Made by a program: the position numbers and the translations under genes. The notes under the pieces were generated by a model, which was not told the origin of the DNA, ran no database searches, and saw only the letters and a list, made by a program, of their open reading frames with translations. This document shows, one piece after another, positions 33,889-42,825 of a stretch of 43,600 bases of DNA (positions within the stretch are counted from its first letter, which is position 1; every line of letters begins with the position of its first letter). Source of the DNA: Planctomycetota bacterium (GTDB taxonomy: Bacteria > Planctomycetota > Phycisphaerae > Phycisphaerales > SM1A02); assembly GCA_022566535.1 (NCBI GenBank), contig JADFIR010000026.1:1-43600 (forward strand), given 5' to 3'.

Positions 33889-34206
33889 TCACTCTTTACG
33901 AAACACCGCCACCACGTCTTCGATCGGAATCACAAACAGCTGGTTGTCTCCTTCGAAATCGACGGGGAGGCTGTTCTTTGGGTTGAACAGCACACGGTCG
34001 TACTGCTTGATCGGATAGTCTTCGTCGTGCTCCACCTGGGCGCTGACGGCGACGATCCGGCCGGTGAGGGTCGGAATCTCGATCTTGTCCGGCAGATGGA
34101 TGCCGACCTTGGTCACTTTCTTGTCCGCATCCTTGCGGATCAAGACGCGGTTGCCGATCGGCTCGACGGTTTCAAGCGATTTGATTGACGACTTCGCCTT
34201 GGCCAT
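33889..34206 (-). CDS. GroES-like co-chaperonin, divergent
   Basis: 105 residues from ATG 34206. VEPIGNRVLIRKDADKKVTK, VGIHLPDK, TLTGRIVAVS, DRVLFNPKN and VIPIEDVVAVFRKE match the GroES (Cpn10) fold in order. In the mobile loop, which contacts GroEL, the usual G-G-I-V-L reads V-G-I-H-L. No groEL is adjacent, so this is probably an extra GroES-like protein rather than the main co-chaperonin. TATTAT lies 9 bases before the ATG; there is no good ribosome binding site. Confidence 0.8.
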   Translation of the reverse strand: MAKAKSSIKSLETVEPIGNRVLIRKDADKKVTKVGIHLPDKIEIPTLTGRIVAVSAQVEHDEDYPIKQYDRVLFNPKNSLPVDFEGDNQLFVIPIEDVVAVFRKE

Positions 34207-34357
34207 GGCGCCGTGATAATAGTCCGTTGACGTTTCGCGGGTCCGCTTGGTCGGCGTTGGACCGGATGGCGCAACAGCCCCGACCAAGAATGGAGGTCGG
34301 CGAAAACCGGCCGGGGATTTGCTCTCTTTCAAACTTGCGCGTTGAAGCCGGTTGCTA

Positions 34358-35950
34358 CTAAGGCTTGGCGGACGGCTCCTGGCGGCTGATCATGGTGTCG
34401 AGCATAGTGCCGATGAGAGCCGTGGCTTCGGTTGATCCCCCTGTGCCGGCATTTCCACCATTCGAGCCGACAACCATGACGCGGGGGGTGATGTTGATTC
34501 CCCGCTCGCCAACGATCTTGAGCAGTTCGAGCAGCGCCGCGTTGCCCGAGCCGATCTGCAGGGCGATGACCCGGTAGGCCTCGGCCTGGGCTTCGGCCTT
34601 GATGCTAATTGCCTGCGCTTCGGCGCTGGCTTCAATGATGCGGCGCTCTTTGTCCTGTTCGGCGATCTGCACTTGGTACCTGGCCGTGGCCAGTCGGCGC
34701 TCTTCCTCAGCCTCCTGTTCCGTGCGGGTGAGTTCCTTTTTCTGCTCCGCGGCGAGCTGCTGCTGCTTGAAGGTCTTGACCTCCTCATCGGCGATCTGCC
34801 GATCTGTCTGCGTTTTGAGCAGATTGTCGAGCGATCCATCCTCGGCCACGCCGGCGATGCGAACCGCGGTGACGGTTACCCCCACCTTGGTCATCTCCTC
34901 GGCCAGCATCACCAGCGACTGCGACTCCTGCTGCGAGCGCTGCTGCACGTAGTCCAGGGCCTTCACGGTCTCGGCGTTGTTGCGGAAGATCGCGCGGACA
35001 GCGGAGTTCAGACGCTCACGCAGCTTCTCCCCGTCATCCTCGAAGAGGGCGACCACGAGGGGCGCATCGACGGGTCTGATCTCATACTCCACCCGGACGT
35101 CCACGGGGAAGTCAAACCCATCCGAGGTGCGGACGGGAATCTCCCGCTGCTCGGCTGCTTTGTCGCGTCCCGTGTAACTGATCACCCATTTGGCTGTCGA
35201 GATCATCGTTACTTCGTAGGCCTTGGTGTTCAGGTAATACTCCTGGGGCAGCAGCGGCTGGCGCCAGATGCCGCGCTGACCCTTTTCAACGAGAGCGTCG
35301 GGTGTATCGCCCACTCCCGAGGGAACGTCGCCGACGTTGGACTTGACAACGCCAACCGTCGCCTTCTTGACGTTGGTGACGTCGACAATCTCATGCGTAA
35401 ACAGCATGGGGTTGATGCGATATTTGCCTGGAGGGAGCACCGAGGCCTGCGGGCCCTTGTAGCCGCCCCCTTCGGTGAGGAAGAACTCGGCATCCTCAGC
35501 CATGCGCTTCAGGAGCGATTCATCCCACTCCGGGGCATAAATCTCCCCAGGCGGCAACGGCTGTCCATCACTGGACGTAAGCAGCGCTATCTTTCCTTCT
35601 TTGATCTGAATCAGAGGTGGTGTGTCGACCTCGTAGATCACCGGCCACAGCCAGGGGTGCCAACCCGGTGGAAGGATCTTGGCTTGCGGCCCCATCTCAC
35701 CCTCGGTGGCAATGATCTGGCCCGGGGCAAGCGAACCGCCACCGATGAGCTTGTTGACGACGCCGATCTGGTTTTCCCCAACGAGCCGAACCGAGCTGAG
35801 CACGACCGACACAGCCAAAACGAGCAACGCCACCACGCCCGCTCCGGCACGGAGGCTGGCGGCGGCACCGGGGCTCGCAGCGGGATATTTCACCGCCGCC
35901 ACAACAATCGCAATAGCCAATCCCAGCCCGATGACAATGACTACACCCAT
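34358..35950 (-). CDS. SPFH/band 7 domain membrane protein (flotillin-like)
   Basis: 530 residues from ATG 35950, with AAAGGAT 7 bases upstream. There are two N-terminal membrane segments (IVIGLGLAIAIVVAAV; VVALLVLAVSVVLSSV). A band 7/SPFH region (about 55-370: GENQIGVVNKLIGGG, FPVDVRVEYEIRPVDAPLVV, LRERLNSAVRAIFRN) is followed by a charged Glu/Gln/Ala coiled coil (LAAEQKKELTRTEQEAEEER, ASAEAQAISIKAEAQAEAYR) and a Gly-rich tail. Such proteins form large membrane rings or microdomains. It is encoded alone, without an NfeD partner, and diverges from hppD. Confidence 0.88.
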   Translation of the reverse strand: MGVVIVIGLGLAIAIVVAAVKYPAASPGAAASLRAGAGVVALLVLAVSVVLSSVRLVGENQIGVVNKLIGGGSLAPGQIIATEGEMGPQAKILPPGWHPWLWPVIYEVDTPPLIQIKEGKIALLTSSDGQPLPPGEIYAPEWDESLLKRMAEDAEFFLTEGGGYKGPQASVLPPGKYRINPMLFTHEIVDVTNVKKATVGVVKSNVGDVPSGVGDTPDALVEKGQRGIWRQPLLPQEYYLNTKAYEVTMISTAKWVISYTGRDKAAEQREIPVRTSDGFDFPVDVRVEYEIRPVDAPLVVALFEDDGEKLRERLNSAVRAIFRNNAETVKALDYVQQRSQQESQSLVMLAEEMTKVGVTVTAVRIAGVAEDGSLDNLLKTQTDRQIADEEVKTFKQQQLAAEQKKELTRTEQEAEEERRLATARYQVQIAEQDKERRIIEASAEAQAISIKAEAQAEAYRVIALQIGSGNAALLELLKIVGERGINITPRVMVVGSNGGNAGTGGSTEATALIGTMLDTMISRQEPSAKP

Positions 35951-36227
35951 GACATTATCCTTTCTCTAAAATGGTCAAGCAGTGTACCCTAATTCCCCCC
36001 GGCCGTTCAGGCCCGCCGGTCAAGTCGCTCGGACACGTCCCTACCGCCGCCCCACTGGCCATGATTCCCCAGAGCCGAGGCGGGTTCAGACCTGGCCCCG
36101 CTGCAATGAGGCCAACAGGGCCCATTGTCATGCCCCGAGCCGGTGGCGGCCCATATCATACGCCAAGCGTGTTGTGCCATCGCCGCAAATGGCCGGCGAC
36201 CGCCCCAGATCGAGGAGATCGACTCCC

Positions 36228-37424
36228 ATGACCACCGCCAGCACACCGTCGTCGAGGCCCAAGACCGCCCCAGAAACCGATCCGCTGCGACTGATCGACG
36301 TAGATCACGTGCGGTTCTACGTCGGCAACGCCAAGCAAGCGGCGTATTTCTACGCGCACTGTTTCGGCTTCCAGGTCGCGCAGTTAGCAGACCTCACCAC
36401 CGGTTGCCGCGAGGAAGCGAGCTACCTGCTCACTCAGGGCAACATTCGTTTGGTGTTGAGCACCGGGTTGCACAAAGACCACGCCGCCCAGCGCGAGGTA
36501 ATGCGCCACGGCGACGGGATCAAGGACATCGCCTTCACCGTCCGCGACGCGGCCGCCGCCTACGAACAGGCCATCAAGAACGGCGGGGAATCTGCCTACG
36601 AACCCATCGAGATGACTGATGAATCCGGGGACGGCATGGTCGTCGTGGCCGGGATCAAGACCTTCGGCCGATGTGTTCACAGTTTCGTCTCCCGCAACGG
36701 CCGGTACAAACTGGAGAACATTCAGGGCGGCGGTCCGTTCATGCCCAGGTTCGAGCCGGTGGAGTCATTTGCGCTCAACGAATACAACCAGGCCCATCCC
36801 TGTGGGCTGATGTACGTCGATCACTGCGTGGGCAACGTCGAGCTGGGGAAGATGAACCATTGGGTGAAGTGGTATGAAGATGTGCTCGGTTTCAAGCAGT
36901 TCAAGCACTTCGACGACAAGGACATCTCGACGGAGTACTCGGCGCTGATGTCCAAGGTCATGGACTCAGGGTTCGGCCTTATCAAGGTGCCCATCAACGA
37001 GCCGGCCCACGGTAAACGCAAGAGCCAGATTCAGGAGTACCTCGACTGGCACGATGATGAGCCGGGCGTGCAGCACCTGGCCTTCCGCACCGATGATGAG
37101 CTGGCCAGCGTGGCGGAGCTGCACCGCCGGGGCGTGGATTTTCTACGCATCCCCGATGAGTACTACCAGACCGTCTGGGACCGCGTGTCCAAGATGGGCT
37201 GGGAGATCAAAGAGGATCACCAGCGCATCCGCGATCTTGGCATCCTCGTTGACGCCGATGACGAGGGGTATCTGCTGCAACTGTTCACCAAGCCGCTTCA
37301 GGACCGCCCGACGCTGTTCTTCGAGATCATCTGCCGCCGCGGCTCGCAGAGCTTCGGCAAAGGCAACTTCAAGGCCCTCTTCGAGTCCCTGGAGCTCGAA
37401 CAAGCCCGGCGAGGGAATTTGTGA
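36228..37424 (+). CDS. hppD: 4-hydroxyphenylpyruvate dioxygenase
   Basis: 398 residues from ATG 36228, with GAGGAG 10 bases upstream; longer frames are unsupported. It converts 4-hydroxyphenylpyruvate to homogentisate using iron and O2. There are two vicinal-oxygen-chelate domains: the first begins VDHVRFYVGNAKQAAYFYAH, and the second carries the Fe ligands His199 (YVDHCVGN), His283 (VQHLAFRTDD) and Glu366 (LFFEIICR). The C-terminal lid QSFGKGNFKALFESLE is typical. Hydroxymandelate synthase is a related enzyme, but hmgA 1.2 kb downstream makes homogentisate formation the likely role. Confidence 0.95.
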   Translation: MTTASTPSSRPKTAPETDPLRLIDVDHVRFYVGNAKQAAYFYAHCFGFQVAQLADLTTGCREEASYLLTQGNIRLVLSTGLHKDHAAQREVMRHGDGIKDIAFTVRDAAAAYEQAIKNGGESAYEPIEMTDESGDGMVVVAGIKTFGRCVHSFVSRNGRYKLENIQGGGPFMPRFEPVESFALNEYNQAHPCGLMYVDHCVGNVELGKMNHWVKWYEDVLGFKQFKHFDDKDISTEYSALMSKVMDSGFGLIKVPINEPAHGKRKSQIQEYLDWHDDEPGVQHLAFRTDDELASVAELHRRGVDFLRIPDEYYQTVWDRVSKMGWEIKEDHQRIRDLGILVDADDEGYLLQLFTKPLQDRPTLFFEIICRRGSQSFGKGNFKALFESLELEQARRGNL

Positions 37425-37436
37425 GCGCGCTGTGCG

Positions 37437-37634
37437 ATGAAGGTACGGGAGATCATTAGGATGATCGAGAAGGACGGATGGTATCTGGTGACGACGCGCG
37501 GTAGTCACCGCCAGTACAAACATCCTCACAAGCCGGGACGTGTCACGATCTCAGGGAGCATTCCGGACGAACTTGCTCCAGGAACGCTCAACAGCATCTT
37601 CAAACAGGCAAGATTGAAGGACACACGTCGATGA
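37437..37634 (+). CDS. hicA: HicA-type mRNA interferase toxin
   Basis: 65 residues with a double-stranded-RNA-binding-like fold. KVREIIRMIEKDGWYLV, then RGSHRQYKHP with the catalytic His24, then ITISGS-like strand residues (RVTISGS), then ELAPGTLNSIFKQARL. It starts 12 bases after hppD and ends within the hicB start (ATGA, 37631-37634). It cleaves mRNA when not bound by HicB. Confidence 0.93.
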   Translation: MKVREIIRMIEKDGWYLVTTRGSHRQYKHPHKPGRVTISGSIPDELAPGTLNSIFKQARLKDTRR

Positions 37635-37867
37635 AATCGAAGCGCGCAAATTCACTGCGGTACGCGGTCGTTATCGAGAAGGCGGATGGAAACTTCTCTG
37701 CGTACGTTCCTGATCTGCCCGGCTGTGTAGCAACCGGTCGGACGCAGCCGCTTGTGCGGAAGCGTATCACCGAGGCGATCGAACTACATCTGCAGGGTAT
37801 GAAAGAGGACGGCCAGGCGGTCCCCAAGCCATCGGCAACGGCGGTATACGTGGAGACGGCCACATGA
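37631..37867 (+). CDS. hicB: HicB-type antitoxin, short form
   Basis: 78 residues. The partial RNase H-like fold is seen in LRYAVVIEKADGNFSAYVPD, LPGCVATGRTQ and ITEAIELHLQGMKEDG. It ends at VETAT without the ribbon-helix-helix or HTH domain found in longer HicB proteins, so it may neutralise HicA without binding the promoter itself. It is coupled to hicA by a 4-base overlap. Confidence 0.92.
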   Translation: MKSKRANSLRYAVVIEKADGNFSAYVPDLPGCVATGRTQPLVRKRITEAIELHLQGMKEDGQAVPKPSATAVYVETAT

Positions 37868-37917
37868 CCGACGAAAGGCATGACCGTGCGACAGTATGCG
37901 GTGCGGGATAACCTCAC

Positions 37918-38517
37918 ATGATCGATGAGAACGTGTACAGATGGGTATTGTTGGCGATCCTCGTCAGCGGTGCCGGCGTAAGCATCTACTTCCGCCGCAA
38001 AGGGGCCAAGTCCGGCGGACCCATCTCGCCACGCGACAATGGACTCGCGATTGACACCTTGTTGTCGCTGTTTGGCTTCGGAGCGATGGCGAGCGTCGTG
38101 ACCTATCTCATCAATCCCAAGTGGATGGCATGGTCGCAGCTTGAACTTGTGCCGCAGCTGCGATTGCTCGGCGGACTGCTTGGGCTGATCGCGCTGGCTC
38201 TGTTGTTCTGGACGCTGCGACACCTTGGAGCCAACGTCACCCGTACTGCGCGGACGAGATCGCATCACACCCTGGTGACAGGCGGCCCGTACCGCTGGGC
38301 TCGGCATCCACTATATTCGTCCGGTGTGGTGCTGTGCGCCGCCTATGTTCTGCTCACCGCCAACTGGTTCATATTGCTCATGTGCGGGCTGGCCTCCGCT
38401 GTGTTGCGGGCGCGAACCTCGCGGGAAGAGGCGAATCTGATCAAGAAGTTCGGCGATGACTACCGAGCGTACATGAAGCGCACCGGGCGCTTCCTTCCCC
38501 GCCTCCGTGCCTCATAG
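37918..38517 (+). CDS. Isoprenylcysteine carboxyl methyltransferase-like membrane protein
   Basis: 199 residues with four to five membrane segments. The C-terminal part carries LVTGGPYRWARHPLYSSGVV and EEANLIKKFGDDYRAYMKRTGRFLP, the SAM-binding signature of the ICMT/PEMT family. In bacteria such proteins methylate various lipophilic or thiol substrates, and the target here is unknown. It lies 50 bases after hicB and 131 bases before hmgA. Confidence 0.85.
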   Translation: MIDENVYRWVLLAILVSGAGVSIYFRRKGAKSGGPISPRDNGLAIDTLLSLFGFGAMASVVTYLINPKWMAWSQLELVPQLRLLGGLLGLIALALLFWTLRHLGANVTRTARTRSHHTLVTGGPYRWARHPLYSSGVVLCAAYVLLTANWFILLMCGLASAVLRARTSREEANLIKKFGDDYRAYMKRTGRFLPRLRAS

Positions 38518-38522
38518 GCAGG

Positions 38523-38545
38523 CCGCGGCCGAGGACGGCGCGCCT
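38523..38545 (-). repeat. Dispersed GC-rich repeat, degenerate inverted copy
   Basis: On the minus strand it reads CGCGCCGTCCTCGGCCGCGG, close to the core of copies 1-3 with a few differences. It lies directly behind the ICMT-like gene. Confidence 0.5.
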
Positions 38546-38603
38546 CGCCTGCGACACGGCGCGGCTCGCTCAACTCAACCGCGTCCTCAGCAGACGATCC
38601 CGC

Positions 38604-38609
38604 TACAAT
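38604..38609 (+). promoter_or_regulatory. -10 box TACAAT upstream of hmgA
   Basis: TACAAT would place the start near 38616, giving a 33-base leader that contains the ribosome binding site CAGGAGC. No good -35 is seen. Confidence 0.35.
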
Positions 38610-38648
38610 GAGGGTTGAATACGAGCAGTTTGCCCAGGAGCAAGCCCC

Positions 38649-39920
38649 ATGCCCTACTACTTCAAGCTCGGTCAATTGCCGCCCAAGCGGCACATTCAGT
38701 TTCGTCGCCCCGACGGGGCGCTGTATTCCGAGGAGGTCTTCGGCACGGAGGGATTCGTTGGGCCCACCACCACGCTGTACCACATCCATCCGCCGACGCA
38801 AGTCACCGGCTGGAAGACGCTCTACTCAACGAAACCCGAATATGTCGAGACCGACACGATGCGGATGCGGCATCTCAAGACGATGCCGATGAAGCCGAAA
38901 GGTGATCCGATCACTGGGCGAGTGGTGCTGTTCGGCAACGCCGATTGCGAGATGAGCCTCTGCGCGCCCGCCGAGGCGATGAACTACCACTACAAGAACG
39001 GTATGGGCGACGAGTGCGTCTTCATCCATTACGGCTCGGGTACGGTGTTCAGCTCCTTTGGCACGCTGCACTTTCGCCCCAAGGACTACATCATTATCCC
39101 CAAAGGCGCCACGTACAAGATGGTGTTCGACAAGCCCGCCGAGGGCGAGCCGAAGCCAAAGTTCCTGGTGATCGAGACGGCCAACGGCTCGCACATTCTG
39201 CCCCCGCCGCGATACCTGTCGAAGAAGACCGCCCAGTTCCTGGAGCATGCGCCGTACTGCGAGCGCGATCTGCGCCCGCCTGAGCTTCCGTTGACGTACG
39301 ACGAAGCGGGCCAGTTCGAGGTGAGGATCAAGGCCCGCGACCGCGTACACAGCTATATCTACGACTATCACCCGCTGGACGTGGTCGGCTGGGACGGCTG
39401 CTACTACCCGTACCGGTTCAATATCGACGATTTCAGTCCGATTACGGGCAAGCATCACATGCCGCCGCCAACGCACCAGACGTTCGAGGCACACAACTTC
39501 GTGATCTGCTCATTCTGCCCGCGGGCGCTCGACTGGCATCCGCAGGCGATTCCCATCCCTTACAACCACTCCAACATCGACTCCGACGAAGTCCTGTACT
39601 ACGTTGACGGGAACTACAAGGCCCGTAAGGGGATCGAAATCGGCTCGATCACCCTGCACCCGCAAGGCATCCCCCACGGCCCACATCCGGGCACCGTTGA
39701 GCTGTCGCTCGGCAAGCAGTGGACCAACGAGCTGGCGGTGATGTGCGATACGTTCCGCCCGCTGTATCCGACCAAGGCGGCGTTAGAGCTGGACGACCAG
39801 GAGTATCCGGAAAGCTGGAAGGGAGACCATTTCCCGAAGATCGCCGGGGCGCACCTGCCCAACGGTGAGGCGATACCCCAATCGCAGCCGCTGACGGAAG
39901 CCGTCGATACCAGCGGCTGA
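38649..39920 (+). CDS. hmgA: Homogentisate 1,2-dioxygenase
   Basis: 423 residues from ATG 38649, with AGGAGC 8-9 bases upstream. This Fe(II) cupin enzyme opens homogentisate to maleylacetoacetate. Family-like segments are the opening PYYFKLGQLPPKRHIQFRRP, VFIHYGSGTVFSSFGTLHF, DYIIIPKGATYKMVF, GWDGCYYPYRFNIDDFSP, and the iron-site region PYNHSNIDSDEVLYYVDGNY with HPQGIPHGPHPG. Together with hppD it makes the upper tyrosine-degradation route. The next enzymes (isomerase, fumarylacetoacetase) are not in this window. Confidence 0.92.
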   Translation: MPYYFKLGQLPPKRHIQFRRPDGALYSEEVFGTEGFVGPTTTLYHIHPPTQVTGWKTLYSTKPEYVETDTMRMRHLKTMPMKPKGDPITGRVVLFGNADCEMSLCAPAEAMNYHYKNGMGDECVFIHYGSGTVFSSFGTLHFRPKDYIIIPKGATYKMVFDKPAEGEPKPKFLVIETANGSHILPPPRYLSKKTAQFLEHAPYCERDLRPPELPLTYDEAGQFEVRIKARDRVHSYIYDYHPLDVVGWDGCYYPYRFNIDDFSPITGKHHMPPPTHQTFEAHNFVICSFCPRALDWHPQAIPIPYNHSNIDSDEVLYYVDGNYKARKGIEIGSITLHPQGIPHGPHPGTVELSLGKQWTNELAVMCDTFRPLYPTKAALELDDQEYPESWKGDHFPKIAGAHLPNGEAIPQSQPLTEAVDTSG

Positions 39921-39934
39921 TCGGAGTACGTCCG

Positions 39935-41128
39935 ATGCATGGGCGAACCAAATCTGCTGAGGTGCGATTGCAGCGACCGATGACCGGCCGGCGGATCTCG
40001 ATCACTGTGCGGGCTTCGATGGTCACGTTGTTGATGTTGGTGGGCATCGCCGGCTGTGGAGCGGAGCCGAACCCTGCCACAAGCTCGGACCCTGACCCGT
40101 CGGAGGTGAAGCCGCCTGGCAATCCCAGCCTTGGCTCGATTCCTGTGCGGTCATCGGTCGAGGACAACCCCCCCGGCTGGCCGCCGGTCGAGTTCGAGCC
40201 CCCCCTGCTCGACTTCGGCAACCTCCCCCCGGGCGGAACCGGCACGGGGTTGGTCAAGATCTGGAATGTTGGCCAAGAACCGCTCAAGATCGTCAGGTCG
40301 ATAACGAGTTGTGGCTGCACGGTCGCCGAGAACCTCGCCGGCCGGGAGATCCTGCCGGGCGGATTCACCGAGTTCAGCACCACAATGAATATGAAATCGG
40401 GACTTGGTGAGAAGAAGGAGAAGATCAGCATCGTGTTTGAGGGGTATACCGAGACCTTCGCCGTGTATTACTTCATGGCTGAGGTCAGCTTGCCTATTCG
40501 CGTCACCCCGCCGTACATTGGGGCCTCCGATCGGGTTGCCAACGAATGGGTGCACACGACCTCAGGCGAACTGCGCGTGGAATCTACGGACGGCAAGCCG
40601 TTTCGCATTCTGGGATCACACGGCGAGCCGCCCCAGTTCATCGGCTTCGATCCCGCCACCGACTCGCCGGCCGGTGCGTACACGATCCGATGGGATTTGG
40701 ACCGGTTCAATGAGGCCTCTCTCCCATGGTTCTGGGTCATCGAGACGGACCGAGCGGACTGCCCGGTCGTGGATGTTCGGCTTCGCCACGAATCCACACA
40801 GCCGATTCGCCCGCGCGGCCGGCCGTGGGTGCCGAAAGATCAGAGAATCCTCGTGGGCGAGGTGCGCGATGGCGACCCGTTTGAGATAGCTACCAAGATC
40901 GAGTTCGTTGAGCGATATACGCCTGATCCGATGACGGCCGGTGTAACCAGCGATTCACCGTTCCTTGAGGCCCAGCTTCTAGAGGCTCAGCAAGACGACC
41001 AGTTCCTCCAATTCCGAATTCGCATCACGCCGGTGGAGGCCAAGCCCGGTCTGCTGTATGGGATACTCACATTGAACGCCTCAGGCTATACCACGCAGCT
41101 GCGCATCATCGGCCGAGTGGTGGAATAG
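39935..41128 (+). CDS. DUF1573-domain lipoprotein
   Basis: 397 residues from ATG 39935, with GGAG 9 bases upstream; ATG 39980 gives a more usual signal length. The hydrophobic run MVTLLMLVGIAGCG contains a lipobox (GIAGC). After a Pro/Ser-rich linker comes a DUF1573 (HYDIN/ASH-like immunoglobulin) domain: LLDFGNLPPGGTGTGLVKIW, then VGQEPLKIVRSITSCGCTV. Two more beta-rich domains follow. Such proteins are common in planctomycetes and Bacteroidetes envelopes, but their role is unknown. It starts 14 bases after hmgA. Confidence 0.82.
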   Translation: MHGRTKSAEVRLQRPMTGRRISITVRASMVTLLMLVGIAGCGAEPNPATSSDPDPSEVKPPGNPSLGSIPVRSSVEDNPPGWPPVEFEPPLLDFGNLPPGGTGTGLVKIWNVGQEPLKIVRSITSCGCTVAENLAGREILPGGFTEFSTTMNMKSGLGEKKEKISIVFEGYTETFAVYYFMAEVSLPIRVTPPYIGASDRVANEWVHTTSGELRVESTDGKPFRILGSHGEPPQFIGFDPATDSPAGAYTIRWDLDRFNEASLPWFWVIETDRADCPVVDVRLRHESTQPIRPRGRPWVPKDQRILVGEVRDGDPFEIATKIEFVERYTPDPMTAGVTSDSPFLEAQLLEAQQDDQFLQFRIRITPVEAKPGLLYGILTLNASGYTTQLRIIGRVVE

Positions 41129-41223
41129 TCCGACTGTGTTCGTATGTCCGGCGGCCCCCAATTGCGGACACGCCAGCTTGAGCCGAGCGCGCTAGGCTGG
41201 GTCGTTCGGCGTAGGCTCATCCA

Positions 41224-42699
41224 ATGAATGCGGCTATGACCTCGCGACACAAGCGATGGTATCGGTCACGCAATCTGGCCATTGGGCTCGGTGGCGCAGC
41301 GGCCCTGTTCATCGCCTATCAGGTGTATTGGGCGGCGACTGCCGAGCCGGCGCCAGTGATCGACTACGCGGCGAAGCTCGTTGAACTGAGCGAGTCAGCC
41401 CAGCCCGCAGGTGAAAACGGCTGGCCGCTGTTCGTCGAAGCCAGCGGATACGTCGATGAGGTCGTGGCGGCGGTCCAGGAGATGGAGTTCGCGCCTCACG
41501 ACGAAGACAAGGAGTTCTATCTGGACTTTTCGCGCGTGTACGGCTCCCAGTCGATCCCGCCTGACATCGAACCGGAGCGCCTCGCGATCAAGATGCTGCG
41601 CGAGCGTGGCGCGTTCGATCTGCTGGCCCAAGCTGCCGCCTGCCCGCGGGCAGTGCGTCCAGCCCGGGGTTCACCACCGTTGTTCATGAACATCCAGTTG
41701 CCGGAGCTCGGGCAATTCCGCCACCTCGCCAAGGCCCTCACCGCGTCGATGCGGTTGGAAGCACAGCAAGGTAATCAGGTCCAGCGCATCGCCGCCTTTG
41801 AACATTCGCTTGCACTGGGACGCGCGGCCGCATCGCAATGGACGCTGATTGATCGTCTCGTCGGCATGTCCATCGTATCGATGACCCTGCATGAACTTCG
41901 ATACGAACTGCTGGAGAATGCCATCGACGAGCTGACCGGCCGGGGGCTGCTCGACGCGATGGACCGACAGCTTCCGATGCCCCCGATGTCGCTGGCCTAT
42001 GAGGCCGAGCGCATGTTGCTGCTCGACGGCATCCAGTGGTCCTTCAGCGATGACGGCCACGGCGACGGGCGCCTGGACCTCAGCAAGTACAACCAGATAT
42101 CGGCCTCGGGGGGTGGGGGCGCGCCCGGCCTAGGTTCAGTGCTGGAGAGCGTCGGCTCCATTTTCCTTGCTGGCCGGGCCGAGACGACGGCGCTTACCAA
42201 CGAGTTCTACGACCATCTCGTGGTCGATGCGGACCTCGACCCGGCAACGCGCTTTAAGGAAGGCTTCGACTTTGCCACGTTCCAAGCAGAACTCACCTAT
42301 CGACACTTTTTCCTCAATTCCCTCGGGTCCGCCGTCGTGAGAGTTATGGAGCACAACGACCGCTGCGTGGCCCAGATCGGCGGCACCCGCGCCATGATCG
42401 CCATTGAAACCTTCCGCGCGATTCACGGCCGATTGCCCACATCCCTTGACCAACTCGCCCCGGACATCCTCGCCGAAGTGCCAGCCGACCCCACCCATGG
42501 GGGTCCCTTCGTGTATCGTCTGATTGAAAACGACCCCAACGGCCGGGCGTACTTGCTCGCCTCCACCGGCGTCGATCAGACCGACGACTCCGCCAGCGCC
42601 GGTCCCGACGACCTCGAGGAGTTCTCCTACAGTCCACGCGGCAACGTCTGGGACGAGGGCCTGGACGTCCTGTTCAATGAGCCGCGGCCCAATGAGTAG
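41224..42699 (+). CDS. Hypothetical anchored protein with a pseudopilin-like tail
   Basis: 491 residues. An N-terminal membrane segment (NLAIGLGGAAALFIAYQVYW) anchors a largely helical exported domain. The last 90 residues (RAMIAIETFRAIHGRLPTSL, DQLAPDILAEVPADPTHGGP, FVYRL, DDLEEFSYSPRG) resemble the C-terminal part of type II secretion pseudopilins, with the pattern G-x-L/Y-P, DP, GG-P-F-V-Y. A true prepilin cleavage site is not visible at the N-terminus. The family recurs in planctomycetes without known function. TAGGCT lies 6 bases before the ATG. Confidence 0.7.
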   Translation: MNAAMTSRHKRWYRSRNLAIGLGGAAALFIAYQVYWAATAEPAPVIDYAAKLVELSESAQPAGENGWPLFVEASGYVDEVVAAVQEMEFAPHDEDKEFYLDFSRVYGSQSIPPDIEPERLAIKMLRERGAFDLLAQAAACPRAVRPARGSPPLFMNIQLPELGQFRHLAKALTASMRLEAQQGNQVQRIAAFEHSLALGRAAASQWTLIDRLVGMSIVSMTLHELRYELLENAIDELTGRGLLDAMDRQLPMPPMSLAYEAERMLLLDGIQWSFSDDGHGDGRLDLSKYNQISASGGGGAPGLGSVLESVGSIFLAGRAETTALTNEFYDHLVVDADLDPATRFKEGFDFATFQAELTYRHFFLNSLGSAVVRVMEHNDRCVAQIGGTRAMIAIETFRAIHGRLPTSLDQLAPDILAEVPADPTHGGPFVYRLIENDPNGRAYLLASTGVDQTDDSASAGPDDLEEFSYSPRGNVWDEGLDVLFNEPRPNE

Positions 42700-42825
42700 A
42701 CCGCGGTGTGTCGATCACTCCGCGGAGAGGATCACAGCGCGGGGGCTACCGTAGCCGTTGCGGGCGGGGCCTTCGGGGGCGCCATGCTTCGCTTGTTGGG
42801 CGGTGATCAGGAGCGGTCTTGGCGT

